Source of the DNA: Diplocarpon mali
Lineage: Eukaryota; Ascomycota; Leotiomycetes; Helotiales; Drepanopezizaceae
Direction: 5' to 3'
Assembly (NCBI GenBank): GCA_024741835.1
Contig: JAENRP010000210.1
Location: 517-39,996, forward strand
Length of the DNA stretch: 39,480 nt
The translations under genes were made by a program, and so were the position numbers. Position 1 is the stretch's first letter. Every line of letters starts with the position of its first letter. The notes beneath the pieces are model-generated. The model did no database searches, was not told where the DNA came from, and saw only the letters and a program-made list of their open reading frames with translations. Positions 8,372-18,900 of this stretch are shown piece after piece.

Positions 8372-11020
8372 ATGTCCATCGGATACCTACGATGGCTGAG
8401 AGAGACAGACAGCGAAGCACTGTCCCATGGGGTCTCCTTTGGAATGCCTTGGCCAAAGGGTCTGTATCCCTCAGGACAGAAGTTCGAGATAGAGGGAGAT
8501 GGCCAGGTGTATCCGCTAGACTCTCGAGAGATTGCTTTTTGGCCAGATGGATCTTTGAAATGGACAGCCCATTCTGTCAGCAGCAACATTGGGTACTGTC
8601 ATGACTACACAGTGAAGGGGTGCGCGAGGATTGAAGAGAAAGTCATCTCAAATGTCAGTAAGATAAGAACCAGGCTTGGGCTAGAGCTAGAACTCTCGGT
8701 TCCTGGAAGTTCTTTTTTGTTTGGCAAATTGACGTGGGGAGGATGCTGTGTGTGTACTGGCGCAACTATCGTGGCGTCAATCAACCAAAAGAAATACTCA
8801 ACTATCGTCAAGAGTATACAGATCGAAAACAAGACTTTTTCTCGGACCCTCACCAAGGTCTCGGGAGTCACAGTCGCTGACGGCAAGGAGCATCTTCCAT
8901 TCGACGTAAGGGTCTATGTATATCACGAATCATCAAGCATCAGTCTCGTCCACTCATTCGTCCACGATTTAGGCTGCGAAGAACCTCTAACGTCGCTGGG
9001 ACTCCAATTTCAAGTGCCCCTAGCAGGGACCGAGCTCTACAACAGACACGTCCGTCTCGGGGGCTCCGGAGGAGGCATTCTGAAAGAGGAAGTGCAAGGT
9101 CTTTCGGGCTTGAGATTTGGTCCAACCCTGCAGAACAGGATAGATCAAACTGTCGGAAAGGCAGTGACACTCCGGGACGACGAGTGGGAAACGACAACGG
9201 GCAGACCCGCGGCGATTTTAGAGCAGGCCTGGGACCAGACCAACCTCTCTCGAGGTTTGGAGCGGATTCCTACCTGGGACGCATACTCTCTTACACAGCT
9301 CTCTTCGGATGGATTCAATCTCAAGAAACGAACCAAGCAGAGCCACTCTTGGGTCAAAGTGACAGGAGGTGGCCGGGCTGACGGAACGGCCTACTTGGGG
9401 TCGGCCAGGCACGGGGGTTTAGCCGTTGGCATGACTGGATTCTGGGAGCGGTACCCGACGCAACTGGACCTGACCGACCTGACCAAAGACGAAGGAGTAA
9501 TCACTGTGTGGCTGTATTCTCCTGCGGCCGAGCCTCTCGAAACAGCCCCCTACCACGACGGGCTCGGGATGGACACTTACGGCAAACAGCTGGAAGGGTT
9601 AGATGTGACCTACGAGGACTACGAGCCGGGCTTCGGCACCGCAAACGGAATCGGGAGATCCAACCAGCTCTTCATCAAACCGTTCTTGACCACACCATCT
9701 AATCGGGAATTAGCCTCGTTCGCATCGATGGTACGCGAACCGCCTCGCTTAGTTCCGAGCCTCAAATACATGCACACCACGGGCGTTTTTCATGGATGCT
9801 GGGCCCCTGACTATCGGATTCTGGGCTATCAAGCTTCGCCAAGGGAGCTGGGTGTCGAGGACAACTTGAAAATGTTGTTCGAGTTTTATCGCGGCCAGGT
9901 CGAGCAACAACGATGGTACGGGTTCTGGGATTATGGTGACGTTCAACACACTTACGACCCCTACCGGCATGCGTGGAGATACGATGTTGGGGGCTATGCA
10001 TGGGACAACTCCGAATTATCAACTGACCTGTGGCTCTGGTTGTATTTCCTGCATACAGGCCGAGCGGATGTGTTCAACATGGCCCAGGCGATGACACAAC
10101 ACACTTCCGAAGTCGACGTCTATCACACGGGTAGGTTCAAGGGGTTCGGGACGAGGCACGGTGTCCAGCATTGGAGTGATAGCTCGAAGCAGCTTCGTAT
10201 ATCAAGCGTTATCTTCAAGCGCATATATTTCTACCTGACAGGTGATGAGCGTACCGGCGACCTAATCCAGGAGTTGGCATCCTGCCAGGACGCTCTGCTG
10301 ACCCTGGACTCGCATCGAAAGGTTCAATCTCACTCGAAAATACCGGAGGGCTTTGCGATGACCAATATTGGGCTCGACTGCGGGCCTTTGGCTGCTTCAT
10401 GGTTGACAGCATGGGAGAGACGGACGGAAGGCTGGACTCGTAGCCGGGATCTCCTGGTGAAGATGGTAAACGGTATCTCCGGACTGTCGCACGGGATAGC
10501 GAACAACGCCATCCTATTGAATCCTAGTACAGGGCAGGTCCTCGAATGTCCTCCCCCGACTCCAAAGCACACCATCTCGCACCTGTCGATGCTTTTCGGC
10601 TTCCCGGAAATATTTGCCGAGCTCCTCGACTATGCTAGAGAAGACTGCGCGGAGACGGTGGAGCGGTTCAAGAAGAACGTGTGGCTCCCTTACTGCAGGG
10701 CGTACAACGGGGGCCGCGGGGTTCAGCGCACAGAGTTTGGCTTCGAGTTCCCGTCGACGGCGACGTGGAGACAGAGCCACTCCACGCTCACCGCCGCAGC
10801 GTGTGTAGAGGATAGCAGCGCGGAGCTGGGCATGGCAGCATGGGATCAGTTTTTCAATACCGACGGCTTCAGTCCGGCCCACGATTGGCGTATTCTCAAA
10901 ACTGGACCACCGGACTGTTTCGCTGCCGGTGAGGAAGCGCCTTGGATTACGACCAACGAGGCTGCTCGATACGGGGTGAGTGCGATATCCAATCTGGCGA
11001 ATATCAGAGAGTATCTTTGA
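8372..11020 (+). CDS. exo-rhamnogalacturonan lyase-like protein (PL26, PcRGLX type)
   Basis: Intronless, 882 residues, about the size of the Penicillium chrysogenum PL26 enzyme. That enzyme removes unsaturated galacturonosyl-rhamnose units from rhamnogalacturonan I. Family resemblance is strongest at the N-terminus: LRWLRETDSEALSHGVSFG, then MPWPKGLYPSGQKFEI and FWPDGSLKWTAHSV, followed by beta-rich and helical toroid-like regions (YGFWDYGDVQHTYDPYRHAW, VGGYAWDNSELSTDLWLWLY, HLSMLFGFPEIFAELLDYA). No signal peptide is seen after the first methionine, so an intracellular enzyme acting on imported oligosaccharides is likely. The start is chosen for its AAAATG context and because the conserved N-terminal motif begins at once. 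The divergent sugar transporter is the natural partner. I recognised the family from memory; catalytic residues were not assigned. Confidence 0.82.
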   Translation: MSIGYLRWLRETDSEALSHGVSFGMPWPKGLYPSGQKFEIEGDGQVYPLDSREIAFWPDGSLKWTAHSVSSNIGYCHDYTVKGCARIEEKVISNVSKIRTRLGLELELSVPGSSFLFGKLTWGGCCVCTGATIVASINQKKYSTIVKSIQIENKTFSRTLTKVSGVTVADGKEHLPFDVRVYVYHESSSISLVHSFVHDLGCEEPLTSLGLQFQVPLAGTELYNRHVRLGGSGGGILKEEVQGLSGLRFGPTLQNRIDQTVGKAVTLRDDEWETTTGRPAAILEQAWDQTNLSRGLERIPTWDAYSLTQLSSDGFNLKKRTKQSHSWVKVTGGGRADGTAYLGSARHGGLAVGMTGFWERYPTQLDLTDLTKDEGVITVWLYSPAAEPLETAPYHDGLGMDTYGKQLEGLDVTYEDYEPGFGTANGIGRSNQLFIKPFLTTPSNRELASFASMVREPPRLVPSLKYMHTTGVFHGCWAPDYRILGYQASPRELGVEDNLKMLFEFYRGQVEQQRWYGFWDYGDVQHTYDPYRHAWRYDVGGYAWDNSELSTDLWLWLYFLHTGRADVFNMAQAMTQHTSEVDVYHTGRFKGFGTRHGVQHWSDSSKQLRISSVIFKRIYFYLTGDERTGDLIQELASCQDALLTLDSHRKVQSHSKIPEGFAMTNIGLDCGPLAASWLTAWERRTEGWTRSRDLLVKMVNGISGLSHGIANNAILLNPSTGQVLECPPPTPKHTISHLSMLFGFPEIFAELLDYAREDCAETVERFKKNVWLPYCRAYNGGRGVQRTEFGFEFPSTATWRQSHSTLTAAACVEDSSAELGMAAWDQFFNTDGFSPAHDWRILKTGPPDCFAAGEEAPWITTNEAARYGVSAISNLANIREYL

Positions 11021-11089
11021 CAGAGGTGGCCGGACGTGGATTTGATAGTCACGATAGATTGTTGGGACCAGATTGGTCATGGGAGTCGG

Positions 11090-12075
11090 AACGCATTTGA
11101 TAGTGCTAGTATAGCTTAATGAAAACTCCGGACGATGGCATCGGTGCTGATGTCCGGTCGGCCAACTCGCTGTTCCTGAGCCTGAACCTGACCCGATTTT
11201 CCAAGCCTCGAGGAGGAAATCCGTCCACATCCAATGACAGACGCAGATGGCGATGATAGAGGGGGTTTTGAAGCCGTGGCTGCAGCATGAGGACTTGCTG
11301 CACCGGTATGATGCCGCTTGACTTTGAACCCTCTGGTATGCCCCCAGAACTCACCGGCATCCACTGACAAGGTCCGCACGTTCTGTATCGAGGCAACCGG
11401 AAACCCAAACATAATGTCCTAAGCATTGAGCCAAAGTTGCGCGCGCATCCCGCTCATCTGTGCCGCCACCTTGCGCATCAGCGGGCACGTGCAGCGACAT
11501 CCAAAGCTCGGCGCAGACATCGTCATGCACTACGCGACGAGATGGATCGGCGGCCACGCAACCGGCGTAGGCGGCATCGTGATCGACGGCGGGCTCGACG
11601 TCGCGGACGGCTATCACGGCACGAGCTTCTGGGATGCGTGTGGCTCCCGAGCCCTCTCGGCCAAACTCCGCATGGGCGCTATGCGAGATGTCGCGCCGTC
11701 CGCCGAACAAGACTCCTCGACGCCTGGCTATTCCTCGTGGGTCCGGAGACGCCACACCGGCGCGGAGCTCGTCCGGACGTGAAGGCTGCATTGCCATGGT
11801 GGTTGGAAGGCTATGCGTTGGTCGGACTGGTGTTGTGTCCCGGGCTGGAAGAGCACCCCGACCATGAGTCAGCGACGTAGGATCTGAGAAGTGGGTTTCG
11901 CAGCCAGCTCGGTGATGGGTGATTCGAAGTTGCGCAGCCATCTGGCCGGTGTGGGAGAAGCGACGACGCGTGTTATCGAGCCGTGCAGAACGGCTCATCC
12001 GCAGCTACCGCGCATCAGTTCGGGAAATGATCCAGGCGGATGAGGATGGTAATTGTGACTTCCACCAGGCAATCA
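11090..12075 (+). pseudogene. decayed O-acetylhomoserine sulfhydrylase (MET17-type PLP enzyme)
   Basis: Pieces of a Cys/Met-metabolism PLP enzyme occur in the right order but in changing frames. AFDSASIA and a GGNPSTSND piece (family NPTNDVFE) lie up to about 11240. After a shift come FEAVAAA-stop-GLAAPV (family GGVAALASSGQAA), VRTFCIEATGNPN (family VYVESIGNPKYNV) and GADIVMHYATRWIGGHATGV. After another shift come DAWLFLVGPET and CPGLEEHPDHESA (family YPGLEDHPSHE). After a third come DSKLRSHLAGVGEATTRVI (family SHLANVGDAKTLVIHP) and the C-terminal end. In-frame stops occur at 11288 and 11420. The PLP-binding lysine of the ATKW motif is Arg (codon 11540-11542). The gene is dead. Minus-strand open frames here are its antisense. 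Confidence 0.85.
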
Positions 12076-12705
12076 ACAAAGGGGATCTGGAGCCTTTTTG
12101 CTTCTGGCGCGGCCGAGGTGACGGAAACGGTCAAGGCTATCGAGGCTTGAGCTTTATAGGGCTCTCATGGCTTTCATGGCTTTTGTGGCTCTTGTCATGT
12201 GTTGGCCAGCTCTTGATCCCTTTCGCGTACCCCAGTATTGCATAGATGATAAGTATCGAATGATTTGCTTCTCGTAGCCCCTCCCTCCCCCTGGTTTCAA
12301 CGTGAAAAAGCATAGCGGCGGCAGAGGCGCACGCATTACCATGTGAGCTAGGAGGGGGAGAGGGCCAGTGTAATGAATTTGCGGAATGCTATGCTCGCGG
12401 CCTCGTCGCCGTGCTACTGCTAGAGACGGCTTACAGCTTGCTTGCCAGCCGAGAGGAAAACTGCATTTGGAGGATCCGGATCAGTGTCTTAGTAAGGCTC
12501 ACGGTCTTGAGATTGCGAGGTATCGAACGAGAGGGGAATTTCATTTTGAGACAGAGGGGAGGAATCAGGCTAAAACGATCAGATTCCGCTTCTATATATC
12601 TGTAATCAGTGACTTGCAAGTATAAAGGTAGGAAAAGCTGAATTGCATTCGTCATCTAGAAGTCCAGGGGCAAGTTGCCCGGTTTTGGGCATGATTAGGC
12701 TTAGC
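12076..12705. other. intergenic, no supported gene
   Basis: Sequence following the sulfhydrylase relic. It holds imperfect short repeats of GGCTTTTGTGGCTCTTG type near 12170-12200 and short frames only. No domain recognised. Confidence 0.5.
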
Positions 12706-13544
12706 GAGACAAGCGCATGCTCCACTCGGCTAAAAGCACACCTCCCCCTACTTAGCCGAGCTCAACCAGGAGGGAGATACAGTGAGAGATGCATTTACCA
12801 ACATGGGCTGTGAGGGAGATTTTGCAACGAAGTTATCAAGCCCAGTTACAGCCCTGTCGACACCCCAATCTTCTTCAGCTTCGTTACAACTTGCTTGCAG
12901 CTCTGCAAGCTCAGTTATCGAGCGAGTTGGACTGGCAGATCAAGTGGACAAGAGGCTCGAGCGCAGCAGTTAGCTACTGACCTTAGCTTTATTAATTCGG
13001 TCTCTTCTAGGCGGTGACTCGAAGCGCTATTCATAGCTTGTAGCTGCTATTCGCTTAAACCCTGGGGTATTTTTTCCAACGGCAAAAGTAAACATGTCCT
13101 AGAGATAAAAATAGCAACGACATGGTTACTATACACCGCCATATAGTATAGAGCAGTAATACCATACTCCGTACAGGGAGACGGGGACTCAACACCTGTA
13201 CGCGGTGTCTTGATAACTATTTCTCATTAGTAAGACGCCCATTACAATTAAATAAATACCCGCTGTTAGCGAGGAGGCCTTTTCTTAGAATAAGGAACCT
13301 AAAGCGATTCGATTTGCCTAAGCGCCTCTCTGAGAACGTTCCTGCATAGGACCTTGAGGGAATAGCTATTGGTTAAGGTATAAGTTGGACTCTTTCTAAG
13401 AAATCAGGGTCTCTTATAGATATACTAGGCTAAATACTAAATTTCAAAGATTTTCATACTAGTTTCTCCTTACACCTAATCCGACTGTAGGGTTTTTTGC
13501 TTATACTATATAGTTTATAACTAATATAACGCGTTAAAAGGAAA
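12706..13544 (+). repeat. unclassified dispersed repeat, copy 1 (strong homology 13176-13544)
   Basis: The right part, 13176-13544, aligns with 14751-15014. Shared blocks include the head (GGGAGACGGGGACTCAACAC versus GGGAGACGCCGACTCAACAC), then TACGCGGTG, TAAGCGCCTC, AAGAAATC, TTAGTTTCTC-like and CGTTAAA ends. Copy 1 carries about 100 nt absent from copy 2. A short left block at 12706-12741 (ACAAGCGCATGCTCCACTCG) resembles 14253-14288 at nearly the same distance upstream, so the whole element may be about 0.8 kb. The middle is not alignable by eye. It is AT-rich and encodes nothing recognisable. Confidence 0.7.
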
Positions 13545-14252
13545 TGTAAATATGTAATCTAGCTTTTACAAATCGCCCTAGTCTTGGGATTCTTAGACTA
13601 AAACAGACTCATCTGGCCATAGTAAAATCTAAGCCAATGAAAATATCACTCAGCCTAACAAATGCTCAGCCACTTCGCAGCTAAAGCTGAGCTGAGAGGT
13701 CAGTGATCAGCATAAAGTTTGATTTTCCCGACCTGCCCGTATCTGTGGTCTGAGCTGACTCTAGTAATAGTATAATTGAGCTCGACAACTGACTTGCAAT
13801 ACCCCTCCTTGCTTTGGACCTGCGACATGATTTCACGAATAAGCCAGCGCCTGTAGTAGATGCTATATAGAAAGCCTATGATTCCTTTGCTCTTTGCAAC
13901 TCGGAACGCGTCTGTTTGAGGATAAGCCAATCACAGAAACTTCACTAAATAGGTCCTATAAGCGCATAGACGTCTGGAATTCCCTTTCGCGGATGCTATG
14001 CGCCAAGAGCCGCCTGAAAAGCGGACTTGGGATATTTCGTCGACGGCTAAACAGATAGCAGGTGAATATAAACTTACTCATGCTGACCCTGCGAGAAATC
14101 CGGCCTTGCACATACGCCAATCAAACGTTTATTTGGCCTGCGACAATGCGTAATCAAAATCTTTGAAAAGCGGAGAAAATGCACCAAGCTCGATTCATGG
14201 GATTTCGGTTTGTAGCTTTAAAGCTTGGTCCTAGTTCCCTGCGGCAGGTCAC
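13545..14252. other. AT-rich spacer between repeat copies, no supported gene
   Basis: Short frames only (longest is minus 13930-13700, 76 codons, unrecognised). AT-rich, TA-rich composition differs from the coding blocks, consistent with RIP-affected or otherwise decayed DNA. Confidence 0.5.
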
Positions 14253-15014
14253 GAAACAAGCGCACGCTGTACTCGACTCGAAACACAAGTTAACCTTTTT
14301 AAGCGAGTTTAATCGATACTACTTACTCTTGTATATCTGTTAACGTCGGCCATTTCCCGGTCCGCGACATAGCGCTATTTACCCTGATTTTATTTCTCAT
14401 AAATTGCTAAATGCCTACAACCAGTGTTGACGAAGCAGGAACTCGCGTTGAGTTGCGACTCCCCCTCTCCCCCGAAGACAGCATAGGTGAAAACCCTGTT
14501 CACCACTCTCCACTGTCAAAGGAAATAAATACGAGTGCTTGGAGAATGAACCTGTGCTTTAGGCTTTGAAACATCATTTTGAAGCTCAAATTCTAAAATC
14601 CGACTAAGTACAAAAACGAGGCTGTAATTGAACAATCTTAGCTCTAAAGTTCCTAGAAGTATAAATAATAAATAAAAATGTACCTTCATAAGCGAGACTT
14701 CAATTTCCATGAAGAATCGATCTTCTCCGAGCAGTTAATCCCCCATTGGTGGGAGACGCCGACTCAACACTTGTACGCGGTGACTCTATTTGTCTAAGCG
14801 CCTCCTCGAGAACGTGCTCGCTAAATAGAATAATCATCGACTAAGGTACGATTTAAACTCTTTTTTAAGAAATCGAGGTCTCCTATAACTATAATAGATT
14901 GTATACTAAATTCAAGGAGTTTTTAGCCTAGTTTCTCTTGTAACTAATCTGACTATAGCGTTGACGGCTCGTGCTATCTAGTTTAGGACTACTATAATTC
15001 GTTAAAGGGGGAAA
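14253..15014 (+). repeat. unclassified dispersed repeat, copy 2 (strong homology 14751-15014)
   Basis: Direct-orientation partner of 12706-13544. The right part, 14751-15014, is the best-conserved section and differs from copy 1 by many substitutions and one large gap. The left block 14253-14288 (ACAAGCGCACGCTGTACTCG) matches the left block of copy 1. No terminal inverted repeats, target duplications or transposase/RT frame were seen. Confidence 0.7.
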
Positions 15015-16101
15015 AAATCAGAAATCAGAAATTCCCCGTGTAATAGGGTGTAGATCAGTGGGTTTTCCACCCATGTTGCTTCGAACAAAAGGGAATACAA
15101 TCCAGGGAAATGCAGAAATTTTATGGTCGTGAGGATAGTAGACGAGATGAAAATGTACAGCCACTACCGAAAGAGTGCTGTTGCAGTACAGAGACGCCAC
15201 TACGTTTGCAGGCTCAGAATCCCATCGCGATACAGATTGGGTACAGAGTAGTGCTCGTTATCTTATCGGACCACGGTTCCCACGGATCCGAACTGCTAAA
15301 GTTGGTACAGAGTAGCCGAGATTTAGTCGTTCAATTTAAGATGACCCTCAAAGCATTAAATCGATAAGAATAGAACTACTTAGACTTTGTAGTAGCCGCA
15401 ACAAGCACAACGTGAAAACAAATATAAACCTTGCAAACCCGATACGAACTCCTCATGTTATTGACGCTAATGTGGTGTTTGCTACACGTGCGTCGAGCTC
15501 ATGCGAACTTCGGCCCACGGCTCAGAGCACAGTTGACTTGGGAAATGCGAACTTGCGGTGCGTAAATTGCATTGCTGTGATGGTTTGAACGGCGAACGTG
15601 GAAACCCACCCTCGAGTCTGCTGCAACCACAGAATATGAAATACCGGTCAGCACTTTTACAGAGCGCAGGGTTTGACTCCGTTTCCTGGGTGATCAAACG
15701 CCCCAGGTCAGTCAGAAGCAACGGCCACAACCGGCGCAGAATGAAAAGAGACTTGATTTAACTGGGATAATTGGCTCTTTATGCTTTATCCCTAAAAAGC
15801 TTGCACATTCTGGATACAGTTTTGCTCCAATTTTCGTGCATTTTGACATTCAGCTAGGGGCAGGGGTGTTTGGGAAGGGAGGGGTGGGGAGGGACTGGCA
15901 TTGCGGGGGTGCGATCATGGGCAAAGGGAGGAAGAAATTGTGTGTTCGTTGACCAGACATACACCACAATCTACCGCCGTACGATACATATACATACATA
16001 CACGGCGCAACAGACCGGACTAGACTTCAAGCTCCCCACAATTGTCATCGGCCAGCGGCAATTCTTCGTCTCGACAACTACTTTCGCCGTCAATCATCAC
16101 C
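15015..16101. other. intergenic and promoter of the Zn2Cys6 gene
   Basis: The left half is AT-rich with unrecognised short frames (plus 15110-15367). The right end contains a TATA-like tract GATACATATACATACATA at 15983-16000, about 100 bp upstream of the transcription factor ATG. Confidence 0.5.
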
Positions 16102-18900
16102 ATGGATCCTGGCGCGGCCGCTGAGGCTTACAATGTCAGCTCGAAAGGCGACCCGCAGAGCAAGCCGGCGAGGCCGTCGAGGAAGAAATTCGCTGTCCCC
16201 CCCGTCAAGCTGGCGTGTCTGGAATGGTAGGACAGCCATGAGGTGTTGGCGAGACTGACTTGCTGCTGACCTCATCACAGCCGTGCTTCACGAACTCGTT
16301 GCGACGGCAAGACAGAGTGCTCCAAGGTAAAGTAGTCAAGGACATTGGACTACGGCCGAGTCCACGGCAACCTAGCCGAGCCCCTTTTACCTCGCTAACG
16401 ATCAACAGTGCATCAACAAAGGAAAAACATGTGTCTACACGCAGAGCAAACGCGGCGGGTCCCGGATCCGGCGCCGGCGCGTCTCGACAGAGAGCGGCGA
16501 GGGCTCGCCCAAGTTCAACAACACGGACTTGAACCAGTGCGTGCTGTCAGTCCTGCCCGAGCTGGAAGAAGGTAATCCTTTATCCAGTCGTTCCAGTTTT
16601 ACAAAGTCGTAATTTAATTCGCGTTATCAAGGGACCTTTGCTGCCCCGCTCTCCTTGGTCGCCCCGGGTGGCGGTCTCAAACAACTCGATTTTTCGCTGG
16701 ATGACACCCAGTTCATCCTCGACTCTATCTTTGCCAACAAGCCCGAGGGTCTAGACAGTGGCTATGAGACCCCGGGGCACACTGGCACGCTCTCCGATGC
16801 TGGGCAGCGTGAGGTCCCGATCAGGGTCTACTCGAGCGACGAGGATATGTGAGTTCTCGAACCTACCCTCAAGTCACTTCTCATACTCATTCCCCAACAG
16901 CCTCGGCGCCTATTACACCTTCATCCACCCCTTTTTCCCCATCTTGCCTGCTCCAGAGCCGGGTCAGGTGACCGATAACCATGATATTGGCATCCGACGA
17001 GCACCAGACGCCATACTCGTTAGTAAAAGCGCCCCGGACTTTGAGCCCTCGAGCCCGCTCAGTCTCGCCATCTCCGCCTCCCTCGTTCTCATTCCGTCTC
17101 CCGACGATAAAGACCCCTCTGGAACCGAGTCCCTGCACCTCCGCCGCGAGCAAGCTCAAGCGTTCGCCCAGTCGGCGTTTGAGAGCATCGAGATTGAGTC
17201 TGAGCTCATAGAATCGGGTATCCAGCCGGGAGAAGCGCTGAGCAGCGATCCGTTGCCGCTGAGCCGGAAGCCGTTTCATTCAAAGAATCCGCTGGAGAAT
17301 GAGAGTATCATTGCTCTGATCATGTTGAGCACGTATGAGTACGCGCAGAGGGGGAACGTAACCAAGATGAGAAACAGAGCTGGCCAGGCGATCAACGCGG
17401 CAATCAACTTGGGGTTGCATGGTAAGGGTGACGAGGATGGATACTATTCGGAAGCGAATAGGCGAGTTTGGTGGATGGCTGTGAGTGAGGACAAGACCTG
17501 ATGAGCGGAAAAGGTACTAACGTGTCGTAGTACATAATCGTTTGCCAAGGCTCTATCCTAAGCAATTCTGTAAGTGTTCTCCTAATGCTTGACAGTCATC
17601 TCTCTAATAAAAAATCCAGACCCCTCCTATCCTCCTCTACGACCCTCGCTTCACGACGACAGGACCAACCTTCGCTGGCGACCCAGGTGTACGTTCCCTC
17701 CTCTCATCTGCATCTTTCTCTAACCATTCCAGGCCTGGGCCGTATTCTTACAGTCTCAACAAGCCATAACCTCTGCCACCCAGTTCGCCATCGACCTTGA
17801 CGCAACTCTCAGGCAGGGTTCCGATACAACCGCGATCTGGGACCGCATGCTTGAGCTAGAAGCCATTCTCGAGCCCCTGACGGTAGCAGCTGACACCTGG
17901 ACGCTCGCTACTACTCCACATCTAGGCGTCGACTCGTCAGAAAAGGTTGTCGGGCAAGCTCTGAGAGGAATTGCTCGGATTAAGTTGAATAGGTCTTCTA
18001 CTCCTGCCCCTTCTTATATCTTCATACCCAACACATCCCACTTTACGAGGAGAATAAAACACTAACACACGCCAGTGCGCGCATCAAACTCCACCGCTAC
18101 TGCGCCTTCTCCGACGTCCCCGTCTTCTCAAAGAAGCACTGCGACCTGCCTCCCACGCCCAAAATTTCCACCACGTTACCCACAAGCTCCGCACCAAAAG
18201 CACCCCCTTGCGGGTGCAGCAGCACTTTTCACACCCTGCCCTCCCCCTCCGACATGACGACCCAATCCTCGCCAAGCGGCACTCTATGTCTAAACTATAC
18301 TGTTCTGCCTTACACCTCGCACTACAGCGCAAATATTTGTCTGAAGTCCGCATTTGCGATCGCAATGTCATTTGCAGCATTGCCGTATCCAGTTGCTCGG
18401 AGTTCTTCCAAGCACCGCTCTCAGTCCCAGATCCAGACTCAGGACCACACCCACCCCCAAGGCCCGACACAGATCCAGCCAGAATTTTCCTACTCCTCAC
18501 CCATCCCGCTCGCGTACCCACCGCGCATGATCCCCATCTTCGCGTGCTGCGCCATGCAGAGCAGCTATGTGCTGATCATGCTGAGCTACAAGACAAGAGC
18601 GATGGGCTTTGCCACTACGAACGGGGACGTGGGTGGCAAGGACAGCGCGGCGCAGAGGATGCTCGGGCAGCTCGGGGAGAGCCTGAAGATGGTCACGGAG
18701 GCATTGAAGAACTACAGTATAGCTTACGAAGCGTTGGGTGGGATGAGTGGTGTGTTTTCTCTTTTCTCGTCAATTTTTTTCTGCTCCTGCACTTTGTGAG
18801 AGTGTTCTGCAGAGATGCTGATAATGGGATAGATCAAATCGACATCGCTCTTCGATCTGTTAGTGCTGCTGCTGCTGAAGTTGGGGAGGCGCGGTGGTAG
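16102..18900 (+). CDS. Zn2Cys6 fungal transcription factor (C6 zinc cluster)
   Basis: A nuclear regulator of about 746 residues in ten exons: 16102-16226, 16281-16326, 16409-16571, 16632-16848, 16901-17480, 17531-17569, 17620-17688, 17733-17992, 18076-18749, 18833-18900. The frame closes exactly at TAG. The zinc cluster CLECRASRTRC-DGKTEC-SKC-INKGKTC (CX2CX6CX5CX2CX6C, about residues 39-66) is assembled from three exons, one codon being split TG|C; the basic linker SKRGGSRIRRRR follows. The middle homology region begins with LGAYYTFIHPFFPILP and FEPSSPLSLAISASLVLIP and continues with NRAGQAINAAINLGLHG and RVWWMAVYIIVCQGSIL. RIKLHRYCAF and SKKHCDL are also family-like. The target is unknown. 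It lies 5 kb from the lyase gene, across relic DNA, so a link to sugar use is only possible. Confidence 0.9.

Noticed and set aside
11351..11998. 215-codon minus-strand frame
   Set aside because: Antisense of the sulfhydrylase relic; the plus strand carries the recognisable family motifs.
12786..12980. Two overlapping 63-codon frames with Gln/Leu-rich peptides
   Set aside because: Lie in AT-rich repeat DNA; no domain and both frames equally plausible.
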